This document shows positions 34,801-48,144 of a stretch of DNA of 64,000 bases, one piece after another. The DNA is from Piromyces finnis. Lineage: Eukaryota > Neocallimastigomycota > Neocallimastigomycetes > Neocallimastigales > Neocallimastigaceae. Location: NCBI GenBank assembly GCA_002104945.1, contig MCFH01000046.1, positions 310,001 through 374,000 on the forward strand, in the 5' to 3' direction. The notes beneath the pieces are model-generated. The model saw only the letters and a list, made by a program, of their open reading frames with translations, did not search any database and was not told the DNA's origin. The position numbers and the translations under genes are program-made. The first letter of the stretch is position 1; each line of letters opens with the position of its first letter.

Positions 34801-36138
34801 TCATGTTTTACTGGTGAAGAAAAGAAGAATGGTGAATCTGGATTTTGCTCACTAGCTGACTTAAGTGTAATACCATATTTAGCAGCTTCTTCTTGATCTT
34901 TTTGTATAATGCTAATAATATTATTTTTTTGGTGTTTTAAATGCTTTTCTGAAAATTTTTTAATGGATTCCATAAAACGATTAACTTTTTTGTCCTTATT
35001 TTTATTGGAATTTTCAGTTGTTAAATCTTCGTAATTGTTTTTTGAAGACTTAAATAAAATATCAATAACTGATTTTCCAACGATTTTATTTTTTATATTA
35101 TTTTTGATTAATCCACAAAAGATATCATTAATTGTTAAGATTTTTAAATTACCATCAGTAGTAATAGTAGCTTGAGATTGTTCAGATATTCTTAAAGGTG
35201 AACGATAATTACAAATGGTTGGAGTTGCAGCAAAACTTTTATTGATATTAAGATTCTGAGTATTAATGTTTAAACTCAATTTTGGACCTCCTAATGTTTT
35301 TTTGGAAGGTTGGGATGTTTTTAAATTATTATTATTAGTTGTTAATTCCTGATTATTATCATTAGATGGTTCTGGTTCTTCTTCAATAATAATTTTAATA
35401 TTATGATTTAATGATGAGATTTCTTTGTTTGAATTTCCAATAGATGCTGGAACATTCAATTTACTTTCATCAGGGGTTTTACTTGTCAAAAAGTGATTAA
35501 ATTTTGACTTTATATTTTCATGTTCAGATGTAGATATAAAGTTATTTACTTTGGATACGAAATTGCTTACTAACGGAGAAGGTCTTTTTATTCCTGCTGA
35601 TAATAATCCATTAAAATAACTATTATTTCTATTATAAATATCTAAACGAGACGAAATCTTTTGATAATCAGCATTATTAGATGAATAACTAAAACTATAT
35701 AGCGACTCATTTGAAAATTTGGATAATAAATGTGCATTTTTATTGAATGATTTTGAACTTTCTTTTAAATTTAATAAATTCTCCTCATCTTCACGAATTC
35801 TATATAAACCTGTTGGTTGAAAATCTTCTATTTGATATCCACTATCATTTAAAATTTAATTAATTTTTTAAAATATATTAATTATTATTATTTATAATCA
35901 TTATATAAAATACCTATTCAGTATTAAATTATCTATTGTATTTTTATAATCAATGGTTAAAAAAAAAGAAAAGAAAAAAAAAAATTTAAATATGCATTTG
36001 GAATACAATAAATAAAATATATTAATCAATTAATTTTCTCTATTTATTTATTATTCTGAAATATTATGATATAAAAAAATATTGACCTTCGCTTTTATAA
36101 TAATCATTATTATGATTATTATGTATCAAATTTGCCAT
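31833..36138 (-). CDS. PASK: PAS-domain serine/threonine kinase (PASK/Psk type)
   Basis: PAS kinases couple nutrient state to sugar partitioning and translation. The first exons are 36138-36087 and a 19-nt microexon (35932-35914), then a long exon from 35841; these join in phase. A Ser/Asn-rich N-terminus leads to PAS-like segments: around 35.2-35.0 kb (ATITTDGNLKILTINDIF), 34.4-34.3 kb (ILNYSKSFKEVFGYNNTDVN) and 34.0-33.8 kb (GIIVVNGCGKIKTFNSTFIK, then HLLGYSSSELMDKDII). The C-terminal kinase has EIVDALGDGAYGVVKLAYRK, HGFGMDLFDYVEFNKEIPED, FLHHNNIVHRDIKDEN, ELIDFGSSTHYD, FDTFCGTIDYA and WALGILLYILIYKENPYYN, all close to PASK kinases. Catalytic HRD and DFG are intact. It ends HPWFNDINSIINKDNDNK. 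Length is roughly 1.1-1.2 thousand residues; small exons in the kinase part were not all bounded exactly. Confidence 0.92.
35914..35932 (-). other. 19-nt microexon of the PAS kinase gene
   Basis: Between acceptor AG (35933-35934) and donor GT (35912-35913) lie 19 nt encoding part of DNLILNS. Without it, the first exon (52 nt, phase 1) and the third exon would not join in frame; with it both junctions are in phase. This is inference from phase only. Confidence 0.6.
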
Positions 36139-37544
36139 TAATATTTATGTAAATTATTAAAATATTCAAAAAATTATTAAAAAGTATAATACAATACTAT
36201 TATTGTTTTTAAAAAAATAATAATAACAATAAAACAGTATAAAAGAATTATTTAAAGATAATTAAAATAAAAAAAAACTATATTTTAAAATTATATAACC
36301 TTAATATTTATAACAGTTTATAAAATTATTGAAATTTTATTAAATATATAATCTCTTCAAAAATACAATAAAAAATTTTTTAAGTTTTATGGTAATAACA
36401 CATTAGGTTTTATTATTAAACAATTTTTTTGGACTTAATTACCACTAGCAATATTAAAAATAAAATATCAAACATTATCTATAAATAGTTTATAGTTTTA
36501 ATTTGTTTTACAAAATATAAATTATTACTATGAACAAATCAAATAGAATCAATTTTTTGCATATTTGATTCGTAACTACTACACTGTATTTCTAAAAAAT
36601 AAAATTACTCTTTATAAATTGCAATAACATTATTCTTCCAAATCAAAATATATTTATTTATAATTTTTTTTATTTATTTATTTCTATTTAATAACCTTTT
36701 TTTTATAATCAAACACAATATAATTAATAAAATAATTTATTATAAAATTTATTCAATTATATTTTCTTTATTAATCTTTAAAAAATGTCAACTGCATACC
36801 TATAACGTTGAATCTTGGTAAAATTGATTAACAACGCCTCAAACAACAGTTTTTTAATATTGCAAGCAGTTTTATACTTAAATCAAGTAAATAAAACTTA
36901 AATACTACAATGCAATTATCACATTTTCATATCGCGAAACTTGCGTTTTTAAATTACCTATTCTTATAATAGTAATTCTTTATACTTATTATAATTACCT
37001 TACTATTATAATTTTAATTTTTCTTTTTAAAGATTAATAAATTTTTCTAAAAGAAAATATAAATAGAAATAAGTAAATAAAAGAAATTTATAGCTAATAA
37101 ACTAAACATACTTGATTGGTCAGAACTAGCCAATAAATAAAAAGAAATTCTAAAATAAAAGAAATTTATACTACTACATGTATATATTAATGTATACAAA
37201 TTGTTTTGAAATCTACTTTAAAAACCATATTATTCTAATTATAATTTTTCATTAATAATTATAATTTTTATTGTCAACCATCTATAGAGACCTTAAAATA
37301 TGTAAAATATTTCGTACTACTTTAATAAAATATATATATAATCTTATTTTTTAATAAAGCATATAATAATAATTAAGATTAATAAAAGAAACTTTAAAAA
37401 ATTTATGTAAATATATATAACAAATAATAAGATAAATATAGAAATAATTAAAATTAGTATTTTATCCTAATATTAAAAAATAAAATTTTAATAATATACA
37501 TATATATTATTATTCCTACATAATATTTTATTGAAATTAAAAAA
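36139..37544. other. Divergent intergenic region PAS kinase / GNAT
   Basis: 1.4 kb containing both promoters. A block at about 36781-36960 is visibly less AT-rich than its surroundings but has no long open frame. At 37114-37134 an ATTGG...CCAAT inverted pair occurs. No RNA gene is recognised. Confidence 0.5.
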
Positions 37545-38384
37545 ATGATTGAAAAAATAGAAATTAATGAAGAAAATCGGATTAATGAAAAAGAAACTTC
37601 AATTAATAACGAAAATAATGCAAAGTCTGAAAAACTACAAGAAAAAAATAAACATATACTAACAATATCTCCACAAATAAAGTTGGTTGAAATTAAACCA
37701 CAAGCAGCGCCATTCCTTTTCCGGCTTATAAATGAAAATCGATACATTATGAGTGAACATATTCCATATTTTCAAAGAATTCAAGGAATTAATGATGTAA
37801 TAGATTTTATAAAAGCTAAATATGAAAAAGTTATTGAAACTGATTATATCTTTTCTTTGTTAACAAATAAAAATGCTATAAAAGAAAAACAGGCTTTCAG
37901 TAGTAAAAATAATGTTAATATTAATAATTCCTCTGAAAGAAATTTTTTATATTTTATCAATTATGAAAAAATTCCAATTGGGGTAATTGGTTTACTTAAT
38001 ATTGATTGGTATAATAGAATTGGTGAACTTCATTTTTGGATTGCAGTTAGATTCCAAAAAAAAGGTTTTATGAGTCAAGTGTTACCAAAAATGCTTGATT
38101 TTCTCTTTTATGATGTTAGATTAAATCGAATTATTGTAAAGTTAAGATCAACTAATAGTGCTGGAAAAATGATATTAAAAAAATTTGGTTTCATGTTAGA
38201 AGGGATTGAAAGGCAAAGTTTTTATTATATACCAGAAAATGAAATAGAAAATGGTGAGGGCAATGTAAATAAAATAAAAAAACAATTTGCGCAAATACGT
38301 CACCATAGATCTAAAAAAAATGATATTACAGGAAAATATTATGATATGTGTGTATATAGTTTAATTAGTCAAGATTATGTTTAA
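37545..38384 (+). CDS. GNAT-family N-acetyltransferase (RimJ/RimL-like)
   Basis: Single-exon gene, 279 aa. GNAT enzymes transfer acetyl from acetyl-CoA to amines; the RimJ/RimL branch acetylates protein N-termini or small molecules. After a charged N-terminal extension of about 45 residues, the fold is visible: RLINENRYIMSEHIPYFQ, KIPIGVIGLLNIDWYNRIGE, LHFWIAVRFQKKGFMSQVLP (the acetyl-CoA loop, Q-K-K-G-F-M) and NRIIVKLRSTNSAGKMILKK, then FGFMLEGIERQSFY and the C-terminal YYDMCVYSLI strand. An Asn/Ser insertion (about residues 105-130) interrupts the domain. The absence of introns, in contrast to most neighbours, would fit bacterial origin but does not prove it. Substrate unknown. Confidence 0.85.
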   Translation: MIEKIEINEENRINEKETSINNENNAKSEKLQEKNKHILTISPQIKLVEIKPQAAPFLFRLINENRYIMSEHIPYFQRIQGINDVIDFIKAKYEKVIETDYIFSLLTNKNAIKEKQAFSSKNNVNINNSSERNFLYFINYEKIPIGVIGLLNIDWYNRIGELHFWIAVRFQKKGFMSQVLPKMLDFLFYDVRLNRIIVKLRSTNSAGKMILKKFGFMLEGIERQSFYYIPENEIENGEGNVNKIKKQFAQIRHHRSKKNDITGKYYDMCVYSLISQDYV

Positions 38385-41300
38385 AATTATTATCATATAA
38401 AATATATTTATATAATTTATCTAAAATAACAAGAATGATAATATTAAATTTAACTTTTTATATGCGTATTTAACAAATAAATTTTAATCACCCTTTAATA
38501 TAAATTGAAATTTATTTATTTATTTATTTATTTATTTATAAAATTTGTGTTTTAGTTTACTATCATAATTTATATATTATTTTTGTAATTTCATCAATTT
38601 TATAATTAAATATGTATATATGTTAATTCATTTTTTAATTTATAATTAAATAAATAAATAAGTGAATGAAATAAAAAATATTATCTACTATTCCTTTTAT
38701 TATGTATAATAAAATAATAAAAAAAAAATATCAATAAATTTTAATATATATCATATAAATTATATTTTATAATTATAAAAATATATCAATGGTTAGATTA
38801 AATGTTGATAAGTAATTAGTATTACAATTTTTTGTAAAATTTTATTTTCTTATTAAACTTATTATTTCTATCAGATAAAATATAAATAATATGAAATGCT
38901 TTTTAAGATATTTTTTATAAATATGATAATATATTGTATAAAATAAATGTCAATATTTATATTTATACCATATATCATATTTATTTATGATACTTTATTG
39001 AAAATACATTTTTCTTTTTGAAAACTTTTTTTTTATTGAAACTATATACATATTAATATAATACTATCATTAATTCTAATTACTTATTCTTATCTTAATA
39101 AAAACAACAATGTATAAATGTATAGATATTTATATATTTTAATAATAAAATAATTATGTATGGAAACATTATATATATACTTTTAATTAATTTAAATGCT
39201 TTTTTTTTTTTTTTTTTTTTTTGGTGGCACTAATTATTTAAATTTTTAATCTTTTTTATATATTATTAATTAATGTATAATACTATACAATTTTTACTTA
39301 TATGTATAAAGTAAGGAATTTTTTCTCTATTTAATAAATAATATTCATTCTTATTGTTAATATTATAATATTTGATTCTTTTTTTTATTGCCTATTAAAA
39401 AGGTTTATTTTTACTATATTATAAAAGAAACCTTTTGGTTCTATTTAAAAAATTTAATAATGAATATTTATGGTATAATTAAATTTTAATTTACTTTAAA
39501 AAAAAATAATAGGGTTAGATATTTTAAAATTATAAAATATATCTTACTTTATGTATGTTATAGTTATAAAAAAATATATGTATAGTATACTCGATATTTT
39601 ACTTAATAGTACAGTTAAAATAATGTTATACATAAATAAAAATATGTTTATAATAAAATTAAATTCTTATAAAAAAGTATATTTAGAAAATAATTATATT
39701 AATATTAATAAAATATGAAACTTCAATAATTCTATTTATAATATAATTAAACATTATTCTTTCGACTATTGAAAAATGAATATACATTTTTTTTTTTAAA
39801 ACTTATAAATCATATTTTATAATTATCAGTATTATAGTAATTAATTTATATTATTTTTTTTATTCAATATGATATAGTGAAAAATTATATATTTATTTAT
39901 TAAAGTTATACATAGAGAAAATATATTAAGATAGATTTTTTATTTTAAATTTTCCTCTTTTTTTTATTTTTAATGAAATTCAATTAAATGTTTGTGCTTA
40001 ATTAAAATCAAAAAATTAATTAAAATTTATTAAAATAAATATCTTACACAAAATAATAAATCAATATATTCATAATATATAAGATTGTATCTAATATATA
40101 CTATTTAATTAACTTTGGTGATACAATATCTATATAATAATATTTATATAGATAATATATATAACTTACATTTATATTGGATATGCTATAATAAAGTGTA
40201 TAGCCAATAGTAAAACTTTAATTCCATTTTTGTGTAAGGTAATACATTGAAAATTCCTTTTTTTTAATAATTATTTAAATAATATATTAAATATAATAAA
40301 CATTTTAATAGAATAAAATAAACAATATATGATATAATATATATTATTTATATTAAACTATATGAAATTTTAATAGTGGTAGATATTTATATTATAAAAT
40401 AACTATTATTATTGATAGAGGAGATTAATTTTCATTATTATTAGTATTTATATATATTTTTCTAAATAGTAATTAGAGACTTAGAGAAATAATATGATAA
40501 ATATTTATTATTAAGATATAAAACAAGCGAAATAATATGATAAATATTTATTATTAAGATATAAAACAAAAGCATAATCTATGGCTTTATATATATTTAA
40601 ACAAAAAACTTTGTAAGTTTTTTTTGTAATTTTTCAAATAATATCAATATTAAAATTAATACAAAATTTGAGCTATCAATATATTTATTTTAAAATATAA
40701 ATATAATATATTAAATAATGTAATTCAATTTTAATTTCAAATATTACTTAGTATTATTAATTTATTTTCTTTAAAAAAAATTATTCCTTTTATTTTAATT
40801 TGTAATATCTTTTTTTTATTTTATTTCATTTTATTTCATTTTTATTTATTTATAATCTTACATTTAAATTAAACAGGATTTTATTGTTATCTCATAATTA
40901 TTATTATAATTTCTAATGATTTAGTTATATATATTATTTATATTCATCGTTTAAATCCATATTAATTTATTAAAAACATTAGTAGTTATTCAAATATTTT
41001 TATAATTATAATCATAATCGCATATCATATAATTTTAATTTTATGTCAAAGTATTTAAAGTATAAGGTGAATTATAAAATTAGGAATTTTTTGTATTTAT
41101 TTATATCATATTAATCCTATATAATTTATATCAATAGTAAATAGGTTACATTGATAATTATAGAACTTTAAGATACCACAAAAATCAATTCAGTATAATA
41201 AATAAAAATTATTTAGGAAATTAAATAATATTATATTTTAATACCCAATTTCGAAAAAAAAAGTAATTAATAATTTTAAAAATATATAATGATATATTTT

Positions 41301-41722
41301 ATTTTATTATATGAAAATAAATATATTAATATGAATAACTTTTATAGTTTGTAATAAAATAAAAATATCTACTAGATTACTTATTGTAATATGAAATTCA
41401 ATTTATATTTTATAAAAAGAATTATTAGATAATGCTAAGAAAATTATATTAATAACAAACAAAAAAGGAGAAAAAAAGAGAAAAGAAAATAAAAATAAAA
41501 AAGAATAAATAAGTAATTATAACAATACTATTTTATCAATAAAAATAATATATATTTGTTATTTATTATTTAATACTGAATAAATTATTTAATTTTACTG
41601 TACTGTAAATATAAATAATTGATAAAAAATCTTGTCATTTTTATTTATATCTATATATATTTAGATAATCAAGTATATAAATTATTATTCTCTTGTGATT
41701 TCCATAAATTATAAATTTAATA
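38385..41722. other. Gene-free region of 3.3 kb
   Basis: No open frame with balanced amino-acid content is seen on either strand. It contains a short TTTA array (38512-38541), poly-T (39203-39222) and a 43-bp tandem duplication (40486-40571). The end next to 41723 should include the promoter of the RGS protein gene. Confidence 0.5.
40486..40571. repeat. Tandem duplication, two 43-bp units
   Basis: The units beginning GAAATAATATGATAAATATT start at 40486 and 40529 and match except for the last two bases. This short direct duplication lies in gene-free sequence. Confidence 0.9.
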
Positions 41723-44700
41723 ATGAAATCTTCAGATAAACCAAAGAGCAATTCAATTAATTCAAAAAAAGGTAATGATAACGCAACCACAAAACCTTCT
41801 AAAAGTCCTATTACGATTCCGATAAAATATTCAAATAAGATGTTTTCTAAAAATGAAAAAGGAAAAAATAATAAACATATTTCGGTTTCAATATTTAATT
41901 TTAAGAATCACAAGAGGTCATCTTCAGTAACTTTACCTTTTTCAAAAATGTCTTTTTCTAAGTTAACTGCACAATTAAAACAAAGTCATCGACAATCTAA
42001 TTCAGGAAATTATTTATCATTTAAACCGAATATCAATTCAAATACTGAAACTTCTTCAATAAATAGTGAGAAGAAATCAAGAATCTCAACATCATTATCA
42101 TTTCCACCAATTTTTAAAAATAACTCAACGAAAGATGAAGGTAATTCTATAACTGCTTCAAAATCAAAAACTAATGGAATTGATTCTATTTATAATAAAT
42201 CTTGTGGTCGTTATGCATCATCAACACCGATATTAAATTATCAAAATCCAACAAGTATAACACCAAAATCAACCAAAAATAAATTAAAATATATCCCAAG
42301 AACTCGACGTAAATCATCTTTAAGTTCTTTATCTAAAACCTCTATATCTAAAAGCCCATCATCACCTTTGACTATTTCAGAAACAGAAAATGAAAAAGAA
42401 TCAATAAATAAAAAAGTAAGAAGCATTAATCATCCAAAAATAAATACTTTAAAAAATAAAACAGATACATTACAGGAAACAAGTGTTGAAATTTCAAATG
42501 GTAGTAGTAGTAATCAAAGTGCAATTAATAATATTAATGAACAATTAGTTTGTAATGATACTAATATTCAAAATAATGAGAATATTTTGGTAATTTTAGA
42601 CGGCAAAAAAAATATTCAAAAACATAATAATGATATTTCTAATAAAGTATTTTCCAACGATACAGTGAAGTCATGTAATAGCAATTGTACTACATTTTGT
42701 ACTAATACAAGTTGTGATAATCTTTGCGATTCAAAAGAATTAGCATCATCACAAATAGAAAATAATTCTAGTGAAACTATAAATAAAGAAAGTACATTAA
42801 GTATGTTTATGCCAAAAGCTGTTTTAGGAAAAAATAGTTTACAACACTCAATGCAAAGAGAAATTAATGGTATAATAGAGCGTTTCGATCAAACCTCACT
42901 TAACGATATTTCTGGTCTTGATCAAGAATCTACTCGTATGAATACCAATAATCTTTTATTAACAGCTTTGAATAATGATATAGTAAGATCGAAGAATAAA
43001 AGTGTTCCAAAAAGTGGTATATCTACTAATATTACAAATGAAAATATAACTAAAAATATAACTACTTATCAGAATGAATTAAAATATTCTGATTCAAGAA
43101 TTTATTTAAGTGATATTGATATTGCATGTCTAGATATCAATAAAATTAATAGCGATCTTAGTGAAAGTATTCCAGAGCCACTTAATATTGTTTATAATGA
43201 CACAATAACAGTTGCTCCTGTAACAATTACTGAATTTAATGATATACCCAATGCTACGAACAATCCAATTTCTTCTTATGAAAGTGGATTAAATCTGATA
43301 AATAGGAATTTAAGTGATAAAGAGTTATCGCAATCTTCAGAACAAATTTTTGCAAAAAATAGTAAAATTTCAGATGGTATTAAAAATGACGCAAACATTA
43401 ATAAGAATATAAAAATTAATAAAATAAATAATCAATCAAATGATTATTATTTAAATGAAAAAATTAATCATGTATCATTAAATAAAATTTTACATGGTGA
43501 TGTTCATACATCGGTATTGGAAAATGCTAGTAAAGGTAAACAGATAAAAAATATGTTACAGGATAATGTTAATAAAATTGATAATGAAGAACAAAAACCG
43601 AAGATTAAGGCTCGTGTTTCTTCACTAAGACAAACAAAAAATCAAAATACTGATATAATTATAAAAGAAGATGAAAACTTAAATCAACAAATATTGGAAA
43701 AAAAACAAAATAATACAAATGATGGAGTTTTGTCAATAAAAGAACCAGTGTTTAACAATATGAAACATCATCCACAACTATTACAAGTAACACCTTCATA
43801 TTTAACTAATTATCATCATGATTTAGAAACATTACATTTTTCAAAAAATAAAGAGTTATATTTACATAGCCAAAATAGTGAATTAATTAATAATAAAAGT
43901 AATATTGAATCTTTAAATGCATTAAAAACAGCACTATTATTCTTATCCAAAAATGAATCTAATTCCATAAATAATGATGATTATGAAAAAAACAATTCAT
44001 TATTAAATAGAAAATCTGACCCTAGTATCTCAATATTTACTAAAAGAAAATCAGCAAATACTATATCTGCTGTCAATAATAAAGTTATTAATAATAAAAA
44101 ATATTTGTCACTTCCATCTCTGTTATCATCAAATACTCTAATGCCATTAACTGATGGTGATGATGGTATGCTTGATAATTGTAAAGTAATGTATTCAGTA
44201 AGAAGTATAGATTCAGGTAGAAAACTTAGAGCCTATTATGGTATTGATTGTCCAATATTTTTAGGTGATGGCTCTAAATTAAAAATGTCGAATTACTATG
44301 GTGCAAATTTATATGATGAAGTAGAAGATAAAAACAAAGAAAATAAAAGAAAAAATCAAAAATTTGGCATTAAACGTTTAACATCATTTCTCCATTTAAG
44401 CAGTAATGAATTATCAGAACAAGAATATCCAAAAGATAAATTAAAAAATGATAAAGGTTAGAAAATTAATAAAGCACTATAAATTTAATTATTTTATGAA
44501 TTTAATTTTAATATAATATATTGTGTATTATATATTTTGTTATTTCTTTATAGAAGATTCAAAAAAGGAAGATTGTCCTGTTGAATATATTCCAGTATCA
44601 ATGGAAACAAAAGAAGAAAAAGAAGATCCATTAAATTTATATAACAAAAATGGTGAAATTATTCAGAATAATGATATTGACAGTAATCCAATAAATAAAG

Positions 44701-47700
44701 AAAAAATTATTATTCCAGTAAAAAGTGTAGTAACACCAAATTATTATAATGGAGGAGAATTAAAAAATGTTGGAGATTTAATAAAAAAGTATGATAAAGA
44801 TAGTGAAATATATAGTTCTAAAGAATTCAGTTTTAAGGATTCTTTCTCATACACACTTCCATGTACTAATGCATCGTTAAAAAAATCCTTATCATTGGTA
44901 AACGGAAGAGATGAAACGAAAACTACATTTAATATGATTCCATCACATCTTAGAAATGTAATTACAACCCCTACATATCAAGGATCATTTTGCGATACAG
45001 AACCCTATCTCTCATCTTTTTCTTTTGAACATAGTATATCAGAGTATTCATCATCAGATAATTCCTTTGCTTCCGTTAATGTTAAGAAAATTACATCTAC
45101 TACTACAACTACTATGAAACATCAAGTCAATTCATCTGTTTTAAAAAACGAAATTAATCCTTTAGAATTAGATAATTCTTATGTCATTAAGAAAGCTCAA
45201 GACGAAGAAGAAGAAATTGAAGAGGATAATATTTCATTTTCAATAGATGAAGGAAATAATATTGATAGTAGCTTCAATGATATATGTAGACATTCAACAA
45301 GTAAAATAAAAGATGAAGAAGTTGATAGTTTATTTTTACATACTTCAAATATGTATGAACTACCTGAAGTTGATATACCAAAGCAAGATATTCGTAATAA
45401 ACAAGATAACAAACTAAATAATTCAAAATTAAATATATCAAGTACTTCATTTACACAGGAAGAAATTAATTCATCATTATTTAAAGAATTATATAATAAA
45501 AGTTTTATAAAAGAAACCCAAAATACTATGTCATATTCAACAACAAGCTATTCCTATGACTCATTTTCAGAAAATCCAATCAATAATAACTATAGCTTTT
45601 TATTGGATGAGATTTACAATAATGGCAAAAATACTAATAAGAAATTAAATAATAATAGTGATAGTGACGATGACTATAACTTTTATGATCCACCGGAAGA
45701 TCTTAACTATTGTGATAACTACTTTGTTAACCGTAAAAAGAAATATAGACTTAAGAAGCCAACAAAAACAAAGAATAATAAGGAAGAAATTTCATTAAAA
45801 AAAACAAATAACACTTCTAAGTTAATTAATATTGACTCATTAAATAGTAAAATTTCTTCATTAAATAATATTTATGATGATAATTCAAAATCATTAAACA
45901 TTATACCAGATATAAAAAATTCTAGTTCATTAACTGCTACCACAACTACAAAGTCCACAGTAATTAAAAATATGAATAATACTCAAAATGCTACAAAAAA
46001 CCAATCTCTGACTAAAAGTGAATATTCTATTAAAAATACAGAAACAAAAACAACAATTATTGAAGATGATAAAGATGATGGTTATTCCTCATCAATATCT
46101 GTAACATCTTTTAATACTAAATTAAAAATATTTATTACCAATCAAACACAACCAGATTCCAATATAATTAAAAAACCACAATTAAGTGAAAGAAAATCAT
46201 CTCTTTCTTTCAGTGAAAATCAAATTGGTTTTTTATCAAAAATAAATAATGAAAACATTTTATTAAGTGATGAAAAAACAAAAAAAATAATTCAAACAAA
46301 TATAGAATTAAAGAATCAAAATTCAGTATCAGATAATAAAATAAATAATGATACATCAATGGAAATTGAAAGTAATATTAATGTTGTTATGAAAGGAGAA
46401 CAAAGTGATTATGAATTGAATTTAGAAGGTGACGATAATGAAGATAATCAAAGCATATCATTTATCAGAAAAAATACTAATACTATAAAACAAAATCTTA
46501 TAATGGAAAGAAAGTGCAAAAGAACAAAAAGAAATGAATCAAAGGATGCAATTAAGCGTTTCCCAAATAGTAAGAATGATGGAAGTATATTCCAAAAAAT
46601 GAATATTAACCAAAAGAAGAGCAAGAAATCTTTATTAACTACTTCGCTACACAGTCATCATTCTACTGATTTAGAAAAGGATGATCAAAAAGAAAATAAA
46701 ACAAATCAAAAGGGAACAATGAATATGTCAATTGATGGTAATGTCTTTTCGAAATATGATACCTACTCAACTTCTCTTCAAGAATTTCCTGATTTATATC
46801 CTCAATCTATTTCTTCATCCCTTTCCTCCATTTCTATTTCTGATAAGTATAGTAAAATGGAAACACAAGATAGATATGATTTATCTATGTCTTCATTTAG
46901 TCAAAGTGATTTTTATGAAGAAACAGACACAGAATATAGTTTTATTTCAAATAACATAAAATTATATCATCGCCAAAAAGCAAAGCATTATGCCAAGAAT
47001 AGGGAAGGTGTTACTTATCAATGTGGAGATAGTATGAACTTTTTTAATGATGAAGAATATAGCGCTACTGAAATACTTAAATATGCAGATGTATCGAACG
47101 AGCAACAATATAATGGTGAAACATTTAATGCTGATCAAATTGAAAATGTTGATCACTATCATAGTCTTCTTTCACAATTTTTATTAGAATTATTAAAGAA
47201 TGAGTGTTCAGAATATTTCTTTATATTCCATGATATGATTCAATTTCAATACAAAGTATTTCAAAATTGTGAACAATTTACTCGTGAAGGCCAAGAGATT
47301 TTTAATACTTATTTAACAAATTCCAGTGCCCTAAAAATTACAATTGATACTAAATTAGTTCACAAAATTGCTTATGGTATTAAATATTATGATCGTTGTT
47401 GTTTTATTCCATTGATTAATTTAATTTTGAAGGTATTGGAAAATAAATATTTAAAGTATAAATTGCACCAACAACCAATAGTTGAGACTGAAGGTAAATA
47501 GTTATTAATATTTAATTGAGTTTTTTAATAGTTATTAATATTTAATATTAATATATTATTTAATTTAGATCCAAATCATAAAAAAATAATTATGGAAGAA
47601 TATTGTGATGTTTTAGATAAACAATATTCAACCAATATTAACTCCCTCAAGATATTAAATGGACAAGAATCACCAAATCAAATTTATAAAAATATGTTAA

Positions 47701-47843
47701 TTCGCAAAAAAGTTTTAGACTTTTATGTTTTGATGTTTGGAAAAGATTACTTATTCAATAAGAAAAATGAAGGTTATTACTATAAATCAAAAATTATTAA
47801 TTTTTCAGAAAAGTTAATTAATCCTACAATTAAAATAAAATAA
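41723..47843 (+). CDS. Very large low-complexity protein with C-terminal RGS domain
   Basis: Three exons (41723-44456, 44554-47493, 47569-47843) join in phase to 1,982 aa. RGS domains accelerate GTP hydrolysis by G-alpha subunits. About the first 1,770 residues are Ser/Asn/Lys/Glu-rich and probably disordered, with many S/T-P and K/R-R-x-S-type phosphorylation-like sites (TRRKSSLSSLSK, RKSDPSISIFTKRKS) and acidic Ser runs. The only recognisable fold is at the end (about 1777 onward): LLSQFLLELLKNECSEYFFI, FNTYLTNSSALKITIDTKL and CFIPLINLILKVLENKYLKY, matching RGS helices, continued in the last exon by a helical tail (KNMLIRKKVLDFYVLMFGKD). No membrane segment is seen, so it is not an RGS-7TM receptor. 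Localisation and partner G-alpha cannot be told. Confidence 0.8.
47151..47490 (+). other. RGS domain segment
   Basis: Encodes about 113 residues with the RGS pattern of helices: a LL-x-N-x-x-x-x-x-F-F start, an IFNTYLTNSSALKITIDTKL core and a final LLKVLENKYLKY-like helix. The usual ENxxFW motif is replaced by YFFIFHDMIQF, so the fit is divergent. Confidence 0.65.
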
Positions 47844-48113
47844 TTAGTTATATCAAATATATTTCTATCGAAAAAAAAAAAGGCAAAATCATTTAAGAAA
47901 ATTATCTCATAATTATCTCATAATTACTCAAAAAAAACAAAAAACAAAAAACAAAAAACAAAAAAAAAAAAAAACATATATATAATAAAGATTTTAATGA
48001 TTATATAATTTTATAATATATCAAAAAATTTCTTTTTAATTATATAATTAAGATTTTTTCTCTCTATCATTTTGATTCCACATAAGAAAATATTACATAT
48101 TTTTTACTTTTAA

Positions 48114-48144
<31 letters not shown>

